Below, piece by piece: positions 17,218 through 28,938 of a stretch of 32,500 nt of DNA (the first letter of the stretch is position 1; each line of letters starts with the position of its first letter). The stretch is taken from the NCBI GenBank assembly GCA_016946835.1, contig JACVTC010000180.1:127501-160000 (forward strand). Reading direction: 5' to 3'. The notes under the pieces were generated by a model. That model was not told the origin of the DNA and did no database searches. It saw only the letters and a program-made list of their open reading frames with translations. Source of the DNA: Neocallimastix lanati (nom. inval.). Its lineage: Eukaryota > Neocallimastigomycota > Neocallimastigomycetes > Neocallimastigales > Neocallimastigaceae. The translations under genes were made by a program, and so were the position numbers.

Positions 17218-18213
17218 TGAGTCTTTTAACAGATCCATCCTATCTTATCTATCAGATGCGATTAGCACTGATAAATAATGACCAAACAGCAAAAAAAATT
17301 GTTACCCTACCAATATATTCAGAAGATGCTTATCTTGTTTATTCAAATTCACCAGAAGATAATACTTACTCCTCTTCACCTAATATAACTATGTCGGGAA
17401 GTGATTTATACCAAAGTAAAAAAGGAAAATCATCATCATCATCTTATTCACCTTTCCTCAACAGTTCAATAAGAAATCAATCTCAATCTCAAATTCAACA
17501 ATCAAAATTACTTAAATCACAAAAATCTTCACAAACAAGTAATAATAATATACAACTTCCACAACAAAGAAATGAACCAAGTAAAGCTTCTTCACAAATC
17601 GATAATAAATCAAAAGCGGAGACTGAAGAAGAAAAAACAAATATTAATATGAATGATGCCAATACCCTTATAAACAAGAATATAAATTCACATAATTCCA
17701 ATGTTAATTCCAATATTAATTCATCTTGTGTTGCCAATATAACTTCTAATAAATTAAATGCAACAGATGATAATGATAAAAATGAAGATTCTGCGTCATG
17801 TCGTTCAACCAATTCATTACAATTGGAAGATGAAGGAGATGATGCAGAATATAATGAATCAATTTCATCATCAAACAATTCAAAAGAAATGAATGAACCA
17901 CCTGTTATTATGGAAGATTTATTTGTAAAACAAAAGAATATTTTAACTATTGATAGTGGACGGTTTATACCACAAGGAAAACCATTAATTTCCAATTTAT
18001 CACAACTTCTTAAACAAAATAGTAGTTCATCTAATCCATTTGCTGATTATAGATTCTTTGTAATACTTTTAAATTCTTTTTAAATTTATAGAATATATAT
18101 AAATCATAATCATAATCATATTTCTATATATTTATATATTATTTTTAAATTTCATAAAATAACTAAATTATCTATATATACATTTTTATAATTAAATAAT
18201 AATAATAATAATA

Positions 18214-18245
<32 letters not shown>

Positions 18246-18352
18246 TACTTCATTTTATATAATATATATATATAATATTATAATATATTTCTATTCTTTT
18301 TCTTTTCTTTTCTTTTTTTTTTCCATTTTTCATTTTTATATATTTATTATCA

Positions 18353-18384
<32 letters not shown>

Positions 18385-18745
18385 GAGCGGAAAAGGCGAT
18401 CCTGATTCAATGGAATTAATGATTTATTTACCATTTTCAGATGAACCCGAAAAACCTCTTCAAATTTTGGTGAAGAAAACAGCAACAGTTGAAGATGTTA
18501 TTGGTTACTCTTTATATGAATATAATGAAGCTGAAAGACAGCCAGTAATTACTAGTGATTTAGATGTACCCTATTGGAATATAAGGATTGTTGAAGATGA
18601 TGGTGAAATTGATGATGATTTTCCGGGTATAATAACATTTTCATATAAAAATAGAAAAATTTTATATATTTTATATATTAATATATTGATATTATTTTTT
18701 AATTTTTTATCTTTATTTTTATTTTTATTTTTATTTTTTTTATCA

Positions 18746-18780
<35 letters not shown>

Positions 18781-19643
18781 TTATTTTTTTATTCATCATT
18801 TATCATTTATCATTTATCTTGTATTTATTTATTTATTTTATAATAAAAATTGAATAATAATAATAATAATAATCATTATAATTATAATAATAATTAAAAG
18901 CCTTGGAAAGAACGAGAAAAATTCAAAAATTTGCATTCGACTCATTTGCTTTATGTAAAGCTTCTCAAGCTGAAGGTATTTTTATATCTAATTAAAAATT
19001 AATTAATAAGAAATTAAAATTTAAATATATATATATCATTAAATTTAATATTTTAAATGAAATATGATAAAAAAAAAAAAAAAAACATCAATAAATTAAC
19101 AAAATACTATAAATATATATATATATTAATTTTATTAAATATATAATACTACAAAAAAAAAAAAAAAAAAAATTAAATATTAGTATCGAAGAATCTGGCT
19201 AGTAGAACTGCTAAACAGACTAAATCTGTTGTTAATGTTGCTAAGCCAGCAGCAGATGTAGCAGTTAATAATGAAGGTTCATCCAAAACATATATTATTC
19301 GTGTTCATTTATATTCAACGTTAGAAGTTAAACAAACAACAACTCAACAATTCCCGTCAAATATGCTTTTAAGAGATGTATTTAAGAGCATTTGTCAAAA
19401 GAGAAAATATAATATTAATGATTATGTTTTAAAGATGGCAGATACCAAATCTAATGTTGATTTAGATAAAACTTTAGAACAATCAAAACTTGAAGAAATT
19501 TGTGTTCTAAAGAGAGATCGTGGAGGAGGTATATACAATGATAAATTTTAATAATTAATAATAATTAATAATAATAATAATTAATAATTAATAATGATAA
19601 CAATAATAATTAATAATTAATAATTAATAATAATTTAATAATG

Positions 19644-19697
<54 letters not shown>

Positions 19698-20032
19698 TGT
19701 TTTTCATAATTTAATAAAAATAATAAATAATGTATATATATTTATTATATTATTTATTATATATTATTTTAATTATGTATTATATTATATATTATATATG
19801 TTTTGTAATTTAAATTATAATATTTTATTAATATAATTTTTACCAAAACCAAATAGCTGGTGATATCTTCTTAAGACCACCAGATGAAAAAGATAATGGT
19901 AATATTGATTCAATTGCTCTTGGACAAGATGATTATTCATCTATTTATAGGGTATATTATCTCTTAATATTATTAGTATTAAAAAAATAATGAAAATTAC
20001 GAACTTAAGAAAAAAAAAAAAAATAAAAAATA

Positions 20033-20072
<40 letters not shown>

Positions 20073-20536
20073 TAATAAATATTAAACATTTATTTTATTA
20101 TAGCAATGGACTGTTAGTTATAGACATTTCATGGGAAGAAGTGAATGTATATTAATTATTGATGGTGAATATATATATATAACTAGTAATGAAAATAAAT
20201 TCTTAAAAAAGGTAATATAAACATATATTAATAAGTTTATTTATTTAAACTAAATTATTAAAATTTTTATTAATTAAATTAACATGGATATAATAAATAA
20301 ATATTTTTTTTATTTTAAATTTTTTATATTATAGACTTCATATCATATTGGTTCAGTTGAAATGTGCCGTACACATCATAAAAATAATTCTATTATTAAA
20401 TTTATTATTAAAAGGGCACATGATACAAAATCTTATGAATTTGAAGCTGCCTCTCCTCAAGAAGCAGGTAAATATGCATATATAATAACTATTTCATAAT
20501 TATTTAATAAAAAAAATAAATTTTTTTTAATTATAT

Positions 20537-20575
<39 letters not shown>

Positions 20576-20751
20576 AATTGTTTTTATCAATAAACTATTA
20601 AATTAAAATCTCAATATATTTATATTAATGTATTTTTATGTACAATTATTTATACGAAAAAATATATATATATAAATATATAATCATAGAGGAAATATGT
20701 ATGAAGATCAAAATTTTGAATGAAAGAATTAAGAGAGAAAATAATTTATAA
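17217..20751 (+). CDS. SIN1/AVO1-type TORC2 subunit, eight exons
   Basis: SIN1/AVO1 is the TORC2 subunit that presents AGC-kinase substrates and binds Ras and phosphoinositides at membranes. Exons: 17217-18059, 18386-18626, 18901-18975, 19184-19528, 19857-19951, 20104-20211, 20335-20467, 20690-20751; 1902 nt, 633 residues, all phases consistent. The N-terminus MSLLTDPSYLIYQMRLALI is typical of fungal SIN1. Residues about 60-260 are Ser/Asn/Gln-rich and disordered. The CRIM domain spans about 272-390 (NPFADYRFF, SGKGDPDSMELMIYLPF, IVEDDGEIDDDFPALERTR). A Ras-binding-like ubiquitin fold covers about 425-500 and a PH domain about 535-620 (QWTVSYRHFMGRSE..LIIDGEYIYI). The first intron interrupts FF|SGKG, and its acceptor is preceded by about 20 A rather than pyrimidines. 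Length agrees with fungal homologues. Confidence 0.93.
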
Positions 20752-22018
20752 CACTTAATAAAATCATTACAATTAAATTAAAAAAAAAAGATAAAATAAA
20801 ATAAAATAAAAAAAAATAAAAAAAAAAAAACTAAGTAAAACAAAACAAAAACAAAAACAAAAAACTAAACAAAAATGATAAACCTTTAAATTAAAAATAA
20901 TAGTAAAATATATAATATAATTTATTTCAATAATAAAATTAAAATATAAAAATATATATAAAATAATTAAACAATACACAGTAATAGAATGAATAATCTT
21001 TAAAATAAAAAAAAATAATAGACTTAAAAATTAGATATACAATATATATTAAAAAAAATGACTTTATAAAATAAATAAAATAATTATGTAATTATATTTA
21101 TTTAAATAAAAATAAAAGAAATTCATTTTTTTTCTTTTTGAAGAAATGATTAAAAAATAACAATAATATTTATTAGATTTTTTAATAAATTATAAAATTA
21201 CTTAAATATTTTATAATTTTTTATAATATATTTGTATATTTGTATCTTTATAAAAATATTATTACATTATAAAAAATACATTAAAAAAAATATTATTACA
21301 TTACATAAAAAAAATGATAATTTTATACTAAATTGACTTTGATTTTATATTTAAACTTATAATATATATATTGTTGTTTTTTTTTATTGTTATTGTGTTA
21401 TTATTTTTTACTGTTGTCATTATTATCAATGTAAATTAATGAATAAAAAATTATAAATTAATTTTAAAATTTATATATAATATTTTTAACACTCTTAAAG
21501 ATTTTAGTATTCTTAATATTTTAAACTTTTTTAATAATTCAAATAATCTTAGATTTTACGATAAACGTTTTGTTTCATCTTTTTTTATTTCTATGTAGAT
21601 ATAGTGATTTGATAATACAACAAATAATTATTAATTTTTAAATATTTAGAAATAATATTATTATTATTTTATAACCATAATAATTTTTATATATAAATGT
21701 CATATTTTATTATTAACAACAAAATTAATAAAAAAAAATCATTTTGTTCATTAACATATTAATTTTAATGAATGATGATTGAAATAAAAAAAAAAAAAAA
21801 AAAAAAGGAATATTATTATAAAACCCAATATATTAATTCTATTCAATTATTAATTATCTTTCCATATTATATTTATATTATTTACGACTTGATTTAGTCT
21901 ATATACATATACATATATATAGTAAATATATATATATTAATAATAATTTAAATTTTTAGTATTTATAATTAAAGTTTTACGTTATGAATTTAAAAAAACT
22001 TTAAAAAAAAAAGAAATT

Positions 22019-22058
<40 letters not shown>

Positions 22059-23243
22059 AAGAAAAATTAAAAAATTTAAAAAAAAAAATTAAAAAATTTA
22101 AAAAAAAATTAAAAAATTTAAAAAAAAAAATTGCTTTTTTATTTAATTAAAAGAATTTAATATGAACAAATATATATAAATAATAGTTAAAAAAAAAAAA
22201 AAAAAAGATAATATTTATATACATGTACAATAATATTTTATAATATTTTTATTTTTGTAGTTATTAAATATAATGAAAAAAATTTTCATTTATTTAAATT
22301 ATATACATTTATTTATTTATGTATTTATTTATTTATCATATTATTAATTAATTTTATTTTATATTATAATTTAATATTATTTCTTAGAACATGTATTTAA
22401 ATAATCAAATTAAAGAGTATATATATATATATAGTGTATTTATGTATATATTTATGTATATATGAATTTAAAATTTCTATTAAAAATGAAAATTTTCAAT
22501 AGTTTTACATATATATATATTAAGGAACTTATTTATGATTATATTTTTTTATAAATTGATATATATTTTCTTTTATTTAGTTAAAATATATTTTTTAATT
22601 ATTAATATTAAATGCCTTATTTTCTTATTTTAATTAATAATAATTACTAAATCTATAAAAATTTCCATTAATTAAAAAAAGATCTTTTTTTCTTATTTCT
22701 TTTTTTTTTTAGAATAATATCAGTAATAATAAATTAATTGAAAGCATTATTTATTATTACAATATTTACAATTTTTGATTGTACTAAATAATACAATATA
22801 TACATCTAAATACATATTTGTTACATAAAGTATAAAATAGAAATTCAAAATTTTTTCAAAGAAATAAATATAAAAGAAAAAAGAAAACGTAACATTTAAA
22901 TGAAACATATTAATTTAATATTAATTATATTGATAATATAATATAAATATACAGAAAAATAAATATAATTAATACTAATATTATTAATTATGTAATATAA
23001 ATATAAATTAACATTATTTATTAATATAATTATTATTAATATAATTATTATTATCATCAATGCTATTTTTATAAATAATAATATATTCTTTTTATATATA
23101 ATTATTTTATTATCCATATAAATATTATTTATTATAATTCTACTAAATAATATTTTATTGTTTTCCATATTTATTTTTCTTGTACGACAATAATATTATT
23201 AATACGGTAAAAAAAAAAAAATACATTTTAATATGTTTTTTAT
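20752..23243. other. AT-rich intergenic region, no gene seen
   Basis: Contains A-runs, imperfect AAAAT/AAAAC tracts (20780-20875), a T-rich minus-strand shadow and a cluster of A-runs alternating with aaattt (about 22015-22130). Short frames here are low-complexity Ile/Asn/Tyr strings. No RNA gene was recognised. Confidence 0.55.
22015..22130. repeat. Tandem aaaattaaaaaattt-type repeats
   Basis: A-runs of 8-30 bases alternate with the palindromic core aaattt in a repeated unit of about 22-25 bp (aaattaaaaaatttaaaaaa). Four to five degenerate units are visible. Confidence 0.7.
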
Positions 23244-23341
23244 AGTTGGTCATATGGCAGTATCATTGCTATATTCCAGCAAAAATAAATGATAGGGTCA
23301 AAATGAGTTTATATACCTCTTTTTTTATCATATACTTATAA
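23244..23341 (+). pseudogene. Possible orphan exon or decayed coding island
   Basis: After a good acceptor (ttttttatag) one frame is open for about 32 codons to TAA and reads LVIWQYHCYIPAKINDRVKM and on. Base composition is far more balanced than the flanking DNA. Other exon-like scraps follow acceptor-like sites near 23506 (GNNVFYVSEV) and 23782 (RNDFYFRHNGYK). I cannot identify the protein, and no start or connected model emerges. It could also be a small RNA or a chance island. Confidence 0.22.
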
Positions 23342-25655
23342 TCTTTTAATTATTCAGGAAAAAAAATTAACATTAATATTATTTATTTATCATATTTAAT
23401 AAGATAAAATATATAAATTATAAATTATATTTATCTATTTTTATTGAATTTAAGGAATATGCTACAGAAAATTTTATTTTATTTTTTTATGTTTTTTTTA
23501 TTAGGAAATAATGTGTTTTATGTATCTGAAGTAAACTATTTATTTATTAATTTTTAGATTGAATGAACACTATTATTTCTTTTTTATTTTAATATATTTT
23601 ACAATTATAAATTTTAATAGATTCTTAAATCTTTATATAATGAAATGATACTAGAAGTAAAATTAAATATAAAAATTTAAAATAAAAAAAAGACTATCAT
23701 GTTTACGATAAATTCTTTAAAATAACCCCATTTTTTATTTTAAATATTATTATTTAATTATATTATTATTTTTTATTATAGAAATGATTTTTATTTCCGA
23801 CATAACGGTTATAAAATCATATAATTGTTAACTATAATAATCTATATATAATTAAATACTAGTAATTTTAAATAAACCTTTTATAATTTAAATTTTATAT
23901 TATTATAATTTTTAAATTTTAAATAAAACTTTTATACTAACAAATTACGATTCTACTACAATAAAGAAAAATAATTTATTAATAAATATAATTAATTATC
24001 TGAGATCATCGGGTATTTTTATAAAAAAAAAGTTTAACCAGAATATAATATATAGGGTGGTTAAATAAGGACATGAGGACAACTAAAATAAAAAAAAAAA
24101 ATAGAAAAAAAATGGTTTTAAAGTAATGCAGTAATATAATAGTTAATATCATTAAAAAAAAATAAAATTAAAAATAAAAACATATAATATATATCATGAT
24201 GTCAACTGAATAATTTTAAATTTTCATTTTGATTTATTTATATTAATTATTTTAATAAGTATACTTAGAAAAGTCCTTTTTTTTCTTATTAACCAAAGTT
24301 TTCGGTTAAACAATATATATATGGTATAATTAACATTAATTATTCCCCTTTTTAAAATTACTATTTTATTAATAAAATATGAACTTCACATATATATTTG
24401 TACTTTTTGTATTTCTTATATAATAAACAAATAAATAAATGTATAAACAAATATAAAATAAATAAATATGTTGAAAATTAGATTTTTTTTTTATTTTGAC
24501 TAATCAACTATTATGATATAAAGTTAATATATTATAAATACAATTAAGATTATATTAATCTTTTTTTAGTGTATTAACTCCTTTAAAAAAAATAAAATTA
24601 CTTATTATTAATATATGGATAATCCTTATGATAAATGCTATTATATTTGTTGATTATATATAATACTAATATACATTATATATTATAATACACTTTAATA
24701 TAATATATTATATTAAAAAGTATATTTATTTTTATTAAAGTATAATTTTTTTTTACATTATTTTATTATATGAATAAATAAAACAAATAAATAATAAATA
24801 AATAAGGAATAAATAATAAAATGTTTAATCAAATATTACATTCAATTCTAATTGGCTAATAGCTATTAATTTAAAATAGTATTATAATAGTTTATATATT
24901 TTATATATTTTATGTATTATTCATATTTTTTAATTAATAGTATATTAAATACAATAGTACATTACTTTAATTTTATTTATAATAATAGCATATATTATAT
25001 AATTATTAGATTAATTAAATCTTATATATTAATTTAATTAAAGCGAAATCATATATAAAATACAGCATTTTTCGCTTTTCGTAAATTTAAAAAATAGAAT
25101 CTCTCAGAAGTTAAATTTATTAAGAAAAAAAAAGAGAAATAAATTTTGGTCCATATCCAGCAAGAATTTATTCTTTTCAATCCAATCCATAACTAAAGGA
25201 GATAATAGAGATAAAAAAGTGAGTGTATAAATATATATTGTAATATTAATAGTAAATAATCAAGAAAATTAATAGGATATAAAAAGTAACAAAAATAAGA
25301 TCAATAAAAAAAAAAAATAAAAAACGTATAAACAAAGGGAAATTAAATTATTGATTAAACGGAAAAGAAAAAAAAAGTAAACAAATAAAGTGACAGTTAT
25401 AATATAAAATATATTATTTAAATGAAAAAAAAAAAAATGATTAAACTTTAAAAAAAAAATAAAAATATAATAAAAAAATAAAAAGAAAAAAAAATATATA
25501 CTTATATATAATAAGTAATTGAACTGAAGATATTCAATGAATTTAAATAAAACATGTGGCGTTATTATTTTAAATCCAAAATTCAAGAAAAAGATTTATT
25601 TAGGTTAGTTAATTAATAATAATTATTTAATTAAATATAATAATAAAAGGGGATA
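23342..25655. other. Intergenic and upstream region of the Sbp1-like gene
   Basis: No gene is recognised. A less AT-rich motif (gggtggttaaataaggacat) at 24055-24074 resembles a transposon end, but no inverted partner was found. 25041-25077 forms a hairpin with arms aagcgaaa and tttcgctt. An unusual mixed segment (ttttggtccatatccagcaa and on) lies at about 25145-25205 and could be part of the promoter or 5' UTR of the following gene. Confidence 0.5.
25041..25077. promoter_or_regulatory. Short inverted repeat upstream of the Sbp1-like gene
   Basis: Arms aagcgaaa (25041-25048) and tttcgctt (25070-25077) are perfect complements with a 21-base AT-rich loop. They are among the few GC-containing bases in the region and lie 580 bp upstream of the start codon. 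A role as a protein site or RNA hairpin is a guess. Confidence 0.3.
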
Positions 25656-26618
25656 ATGTCTGAACAAGATAACAACGCAAACACTAAAGCCGCAACTACT
25701 GAAACCAAGACTGAAGAAAACGTTTTCAAGGTTTTTGTTGGTAACATTTCATTCCAAACTACTAATGAAAATTTAAAGGAATTCTTTAAGTCTGCTGGTG
25801 AAGTGTATGTATAATAAATAAATAGTATAAAAAATTAAAAAAAAAAAAGAATCAATAAATAGAATATTTAGGATAATAAATAATATTGTTTAATTTTTAA
25901 TAAATATTTGTAAATAAATAGTAAGGATGCTAATATTATTAAACGTGGAAATAAGTCACTCGGATATGGATTTGTTTCATACGCAACTGAAGCTGAAGCT
26001 AACAAGGCTGTCGAAGAATTTAACAAGAAGGAATTAGACGGAAGACAAATCAATGTTGAAATTGCAAAGGCTAAGAACCAAGAAGAACGTAAAAGATACA
26101 GTGGTAGAAGAGGATACCGTGGTAGAGGATACCGTGGTCGTGGTTACCGTAGAAGAGGTGGTTACCGTGGTGGTTACCGTGGTAGAAGAGATGATGGTGA
26201 TAACAATGGCCGTCCAAGATACAGAGGTCGTGGTTACCGTGGTCGTGGTCGTGGTCGTTACTACCGTCGTGGACGTTACAACAGATACAGACCACGTAGA
26301 TCTCAACCACCAACCGGTGAAGTCTCTGAAACTACAATCTACGTCGCTAACCTTCCATTTAAATTAGATGATGAAGAATTAAAGAACGCCTTTGCTAACT
26401 ACAACATTGAATCTGCAAAGGTTATTCGCTACAAGAGCGGTAGAAGTAAGGGATTCGGTTTCATTAAGGCTAAGACCCAAGAAGACCAACAAAAGATCCT
26501 TAACGAAGTTACTGAATTAGAAATTGAAGGACGTAAGCTAATTATTAAAATCGCTTTAGCTAGCCAACAACCAAGAGAAGAAAATGCTAAGGCCGCTGAA
26601 ACTCCAGCTCAAGAATAA
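25656..26618 (+). CDS. Two-RRM RNA-binding protein with central RGG/RGY domain (Sbp1-like)
   Basis: Probably an mRNA-binding protein acting in translation repression or mRNP assembly, as yeast Sbp1 does through its RGG domain. Exons 25656-25804 and 25922-26618 (846 nt, 281 residues, phase 2; donor gtatgt, acceptor aaatag). RRM1 covers about 23-98, with RNP2 VFVGNI and RNP1 KSLGYGFVSY. The linker at about 108-200 is a run of RGRGYRGRGY-type repeats, with a short acidic DDGDNNG island. RRM2 covers about 212-283, with RNP2 IYVANL and RNP1 KGFGFIKA. The RRM-RGG-RRM order and length match Sbp1 (about 294 residues). Codons are strongly biased (AAG Lys, GGT Gly, CGT Arg, AAC Asn, TAC Tyr), unlike neighbouring genes, a sign of high expression. 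Frames antisense to or shifted in the RGG part (poly-Val/Thr, His-rich) are shadows. Confidence 0.9.
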
Positions 26619-26913
26619 ATATTATAGATCTTAATTAAAATATATAATTATATTATATAGTATATTTCATGAACATGAACTTTTATTAAAGAATAATTTA
26701 GAAATTATTTTTTAACCATTTATATATATTATAAAGAAAAAAGAAAATAAGAAGAAAAGAATTATTTATGGAAAATTTTAAGTTGTAGAATGATTTTATT
26801 ATTATTAATTTTTGAGGCATTAAATTGATATAGATAATTTTTACTATTCTTTTCTTTTTTTTTTTTTTTTAATTATAATTTTTAATTATACATTTTCATT
26901 ACATTAAACTAAA

Positions 26914-26945
<32 letters not shown>

Positions 26946-27189
26946 GAATAATTTATTTAAAATAAAAATTATAAACAAAAATTTTTATGAAATTTTTTTT
27001 TTTTTGATATACTTATGTTATGACGGTTTTTAATATTGTATGCGATATATGCGATATATAGATAATTAGTTTTATTGTTTAAAATGATAAGTATACGTAA
27101 GAGAAGGATGAGGGATAAGTTATGAAACAATTTTTTTTCTTTTTTATTTTATTTTAATTTTAAATTTATATATAAAAAGTATTTAATTA
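26619..27189. other. 3' flank of the Sbp1-like gene
   Basis: AT-rich, with a T-run at about 26854-26870, the T11-A19 run at 26914-26943 and a short direct repeat atgcgatatatgcgatatat near 27040-27059. No gene is seen. The right boundary is where LINE coding sequence begins. Confidence 0.5.
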
Positions 27190-27511
27190 AAAAAAGGCTT
27201 ATTATTATGATTATTACTTTTTATTTAAATGAAATGACTTTTGGTATTGAAAAATGTGCAACTATGGTTATAAAATCAATGAACTTCCAATCTCCTCCAA
27301 ACTATAGTGACCCAACCTTCTATTTAGGAATGAATGCTATTCCTAAAGTGTCTAGTTATATTTTTCTTGGTATATCTTTTTCTGATGATCTCTTACTAGA
27401 ACACATTATATCTCACATGCATTTTAAAGTTAGAAAATCCCTTCTTTCATTTACACATTTCTTCTCAAATAAACTTATCCCTATTGTATACAAGAAAAAA
27501 GTTCTTCAATC

Positions 27512-27615
27512 TTCTTCCTATGACAAAAAATATTTTTTTAAAAAAAAAAAATATTATTAAATAAAGTTTATTCCTAGTCTAAAAAAAAAAAAAAAAAAAA
27601 AATTCTTCCTATGAC
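27512..27615 (+). mobile_element. Ultra-short LINE 3'-end insertion 1 with 13-bp target-site duplication
   Basis: The 13-mer ttcttcctatgac occurs at 27512-27524 and again at 27603-27615, flanking 78 bp that end in aataaagtttattcctagtct followed by about 22 A. This is the hallmark of target-primed reverse transcription: 5'-truncated copy, A-tail, target-site duplication. Removing the insert and one duplicate joins SSSYD to SISNF in one frame of the host LINE, so the insertion is younger than the host copy. Confidence 0.88.
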
Positions 27616-27801
27616 TCTATTTCTAATTTTGAAGATTATTTCAATCATTATATATACTTGTTCTTTCTTGGTGGGACTTTAGTTTTAAATGAGCTACATT
27701 TCGATAGTGGGGAACAGAGACAATTAAATGAACTATCATAAGTAGTTCGTTTGAGCTATTATTTGATAGGTATTGCAAAATACCAAACTTATCCAAGAGC
27801 G

Positions 27802-27858
27802 TCGACGTCGTACTTTTTTTTTTTTTTTTAGACTAGGAATAAACATTATTTAATAATA

Positions 27859-27898
<40 letters not shown>

Positions 27899-27909
27899 CG
27901 ACGTCGTAC
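27802..27909 (-). mobile_element. Ultra-short LINE 3'-end insertion 2, inverted, 12-bp target-site duplication
   Basis: The 12-mer tcgacgtcgtac occurs at 27802-27813 and 27898-27909. Between them lie 84 bp that read, on the minus strand, a T-rich/A-rich 5' end, then attatttaataatg-type sequence, ttattcctagtct and an A-tail (T-run 27814-27829 on the plus strand). The tail is the same family as insertion 1 (one base different in aataaa[g/c]... region), in the opposite orientation. Joining the flanks gives SVDVVLIRH, parallel to SVDVEMIRH in LINE fragment B. Confidence 0.88.
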
Positions 27910-28094
27910 TGATAAGGCATAATGATAATACAGGATCAGCATCTATTTCTACGAAGGATGAATCTTGCCCAAGTAGTTCAATAAATGATGAATCCAGGGA
28001 GAGTTTAGTGGACACCACACTATCTATTTTAAAGATGTTACTTCTAGGTTTTATTTCTTTTTTATTTGTTAGGAAGGGAAAAATTCCCGCATAG

Positions 28095-28745
28095 TACAAC
28101 TTGCCGAAATACATAGTATTTTCGAGCTTTTTTATTTTTTTATCTTTACCTTTTATAGATGATCTCTTTTTGAAGTTTGCATTGATAATTGAACAAAAAT
28201 CCTTGGATGTTTCTTTAGATTCAGAAAAGGATTATGATAATAATATTTATTATTATATATTGAGTGCACTTCTTGGTGGGCGTTCAATATATTCAAAAAT
28301 TAAAGTTAATGATGGGGAACAAAGACAATTAGTTGACAATATTTTTAAACAAAGTTCAACTTCGTCAACTGTTCCGTATTTTGTGGGGATTGCGGAGTTT
28401 CTAACAAACGTAATACCATTAATTTGTCGATCTTTTAGTTTGATGATGAAATGGTATTCCGTTGAATCTACCGTTACCAAGAGCGTCGACGTCGAAATGA
28501 TAAGGCATGGATTTTCACCTTCAGATACAGATTCGATTGATAACACTAATACTGAAATTATTACTCACAATAATGGACGTGGTGTTATTATCGAGGAATG
28601 GGAAAAGTTAGAGGCTATTGCTTCTAACGCACTTTTATAATTTTATAATATATAATATTTTATTTCATGTATTTTATTTGTTATTTTTTCATTTAATTTC
28701 ATGTAATTTTATTATTATTATAAATTAAATAAAGTTTTCTCTAAG

Positions 28746-28788
<43 letters not shown>
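28095..28788 (+). mobile_element. LINE fragment B (C-terminal module plus 3' UTR and A-tail)
   Basis: An open frame at 28101-28640 encodes a LINE C-terminal region homologous to fragment A: LGGRSIYSKIKVNDGEQRQL, then VPYFVGIAEFLTNVIPLICR, KSVDVEMIRHGFSPSDTDS and a distinct end (EEWEKLEAIASNALL). It is not interrupted by stops, so it is the youngest-looking copy. The 3' UTR (28641-28746) ends in aaataaagttttctctaagtct followed by about 40 A (28748-28788). AATAAA directly before the tail fits a polyadenylation signal. The first 20-30 residues of the frame are hydrophobic and may be flanking sequence rather than element. Confidence 0.75.
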
Positions 28789-28792
<4 letters not shown>

Positions 28793-28896
28793 TTTATTTT
28801 TTAAATTTTTTATTTTTAATTTCAAATGTACTTTTCACCTACATCTATTTTTTAAAATAAAATTAATAAAGTTTTGGAAGTGTATTCTCTTCCCTG

Positions 28897-28936
<40 letters not shown>
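28789..28936 (+). mobile_element. Short LINE 3'-UTR copy, second tail family
   Basis: A T/A-rich segment leads to ttaataaagttttggaagtg, attctcttccctgtct and an A-run (28901-28936). The same tail appears in nested insertion 3 at 29272-29331, with one or two substitutions. No coding part is present, so this is a severely 5'-truncated copy. No target-site duplication could be assigned. Confidence 0.65.

Positions 28937-28938
<2 letters not shown>

Larger units (their letters stand above)
27190..28089 (+). mobile_element. LINE fragment A (3' part of ORF2) with two nested insertions
   Basis: Non-LTR retrotransposon remnant. It begins near LNEMTFGIEKCATMVIK, the conserved block downstream of the RT catalytic centre, then SSYIFLGISFSDDLLLEHI and KVRKSLLSFTHFFSNKLIP. 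After a 78-bp nested insertion (27525-27602) the frame resumes (SISNFEDYFNHYIYLFFLGG...SGEQRQLNEL, stop TAA at about 27738), then YYLIGIAKYQ and, after an 84-bp nested inverted insertion (27814-27897), LIRHNDNTGSASISTKDESC and a hydrophobic end (LLLGFISFLFVRKGKIPA, stop at 28092). The element is dead. The plus-strand frame 27207-27560 contains only its first part. The 5' end (reverse transcriptase proper, endonuclease) is absent, as in normal 5' truncation. Confidence 0.8.

Noticed and set aside
17495-17995. Minus-strand 166-codon frame
   Set aside because: Antisense of the Ser/Asn-rich part of SIN1 exon 1; no independent signals.
24055-24074. Possible Tc1/mariner-like terminal repeat (gggtggttaaataaggacat)
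   Set aside because: No inverted partner and no transposase remnant in the window.
26034-26367. Frames rich in Val/Thr or His over the arginine/glycine repeats
   Set aside because: Shifted or antisense readings of the CGTGGT-type repeat in the Sbp1-like gene.
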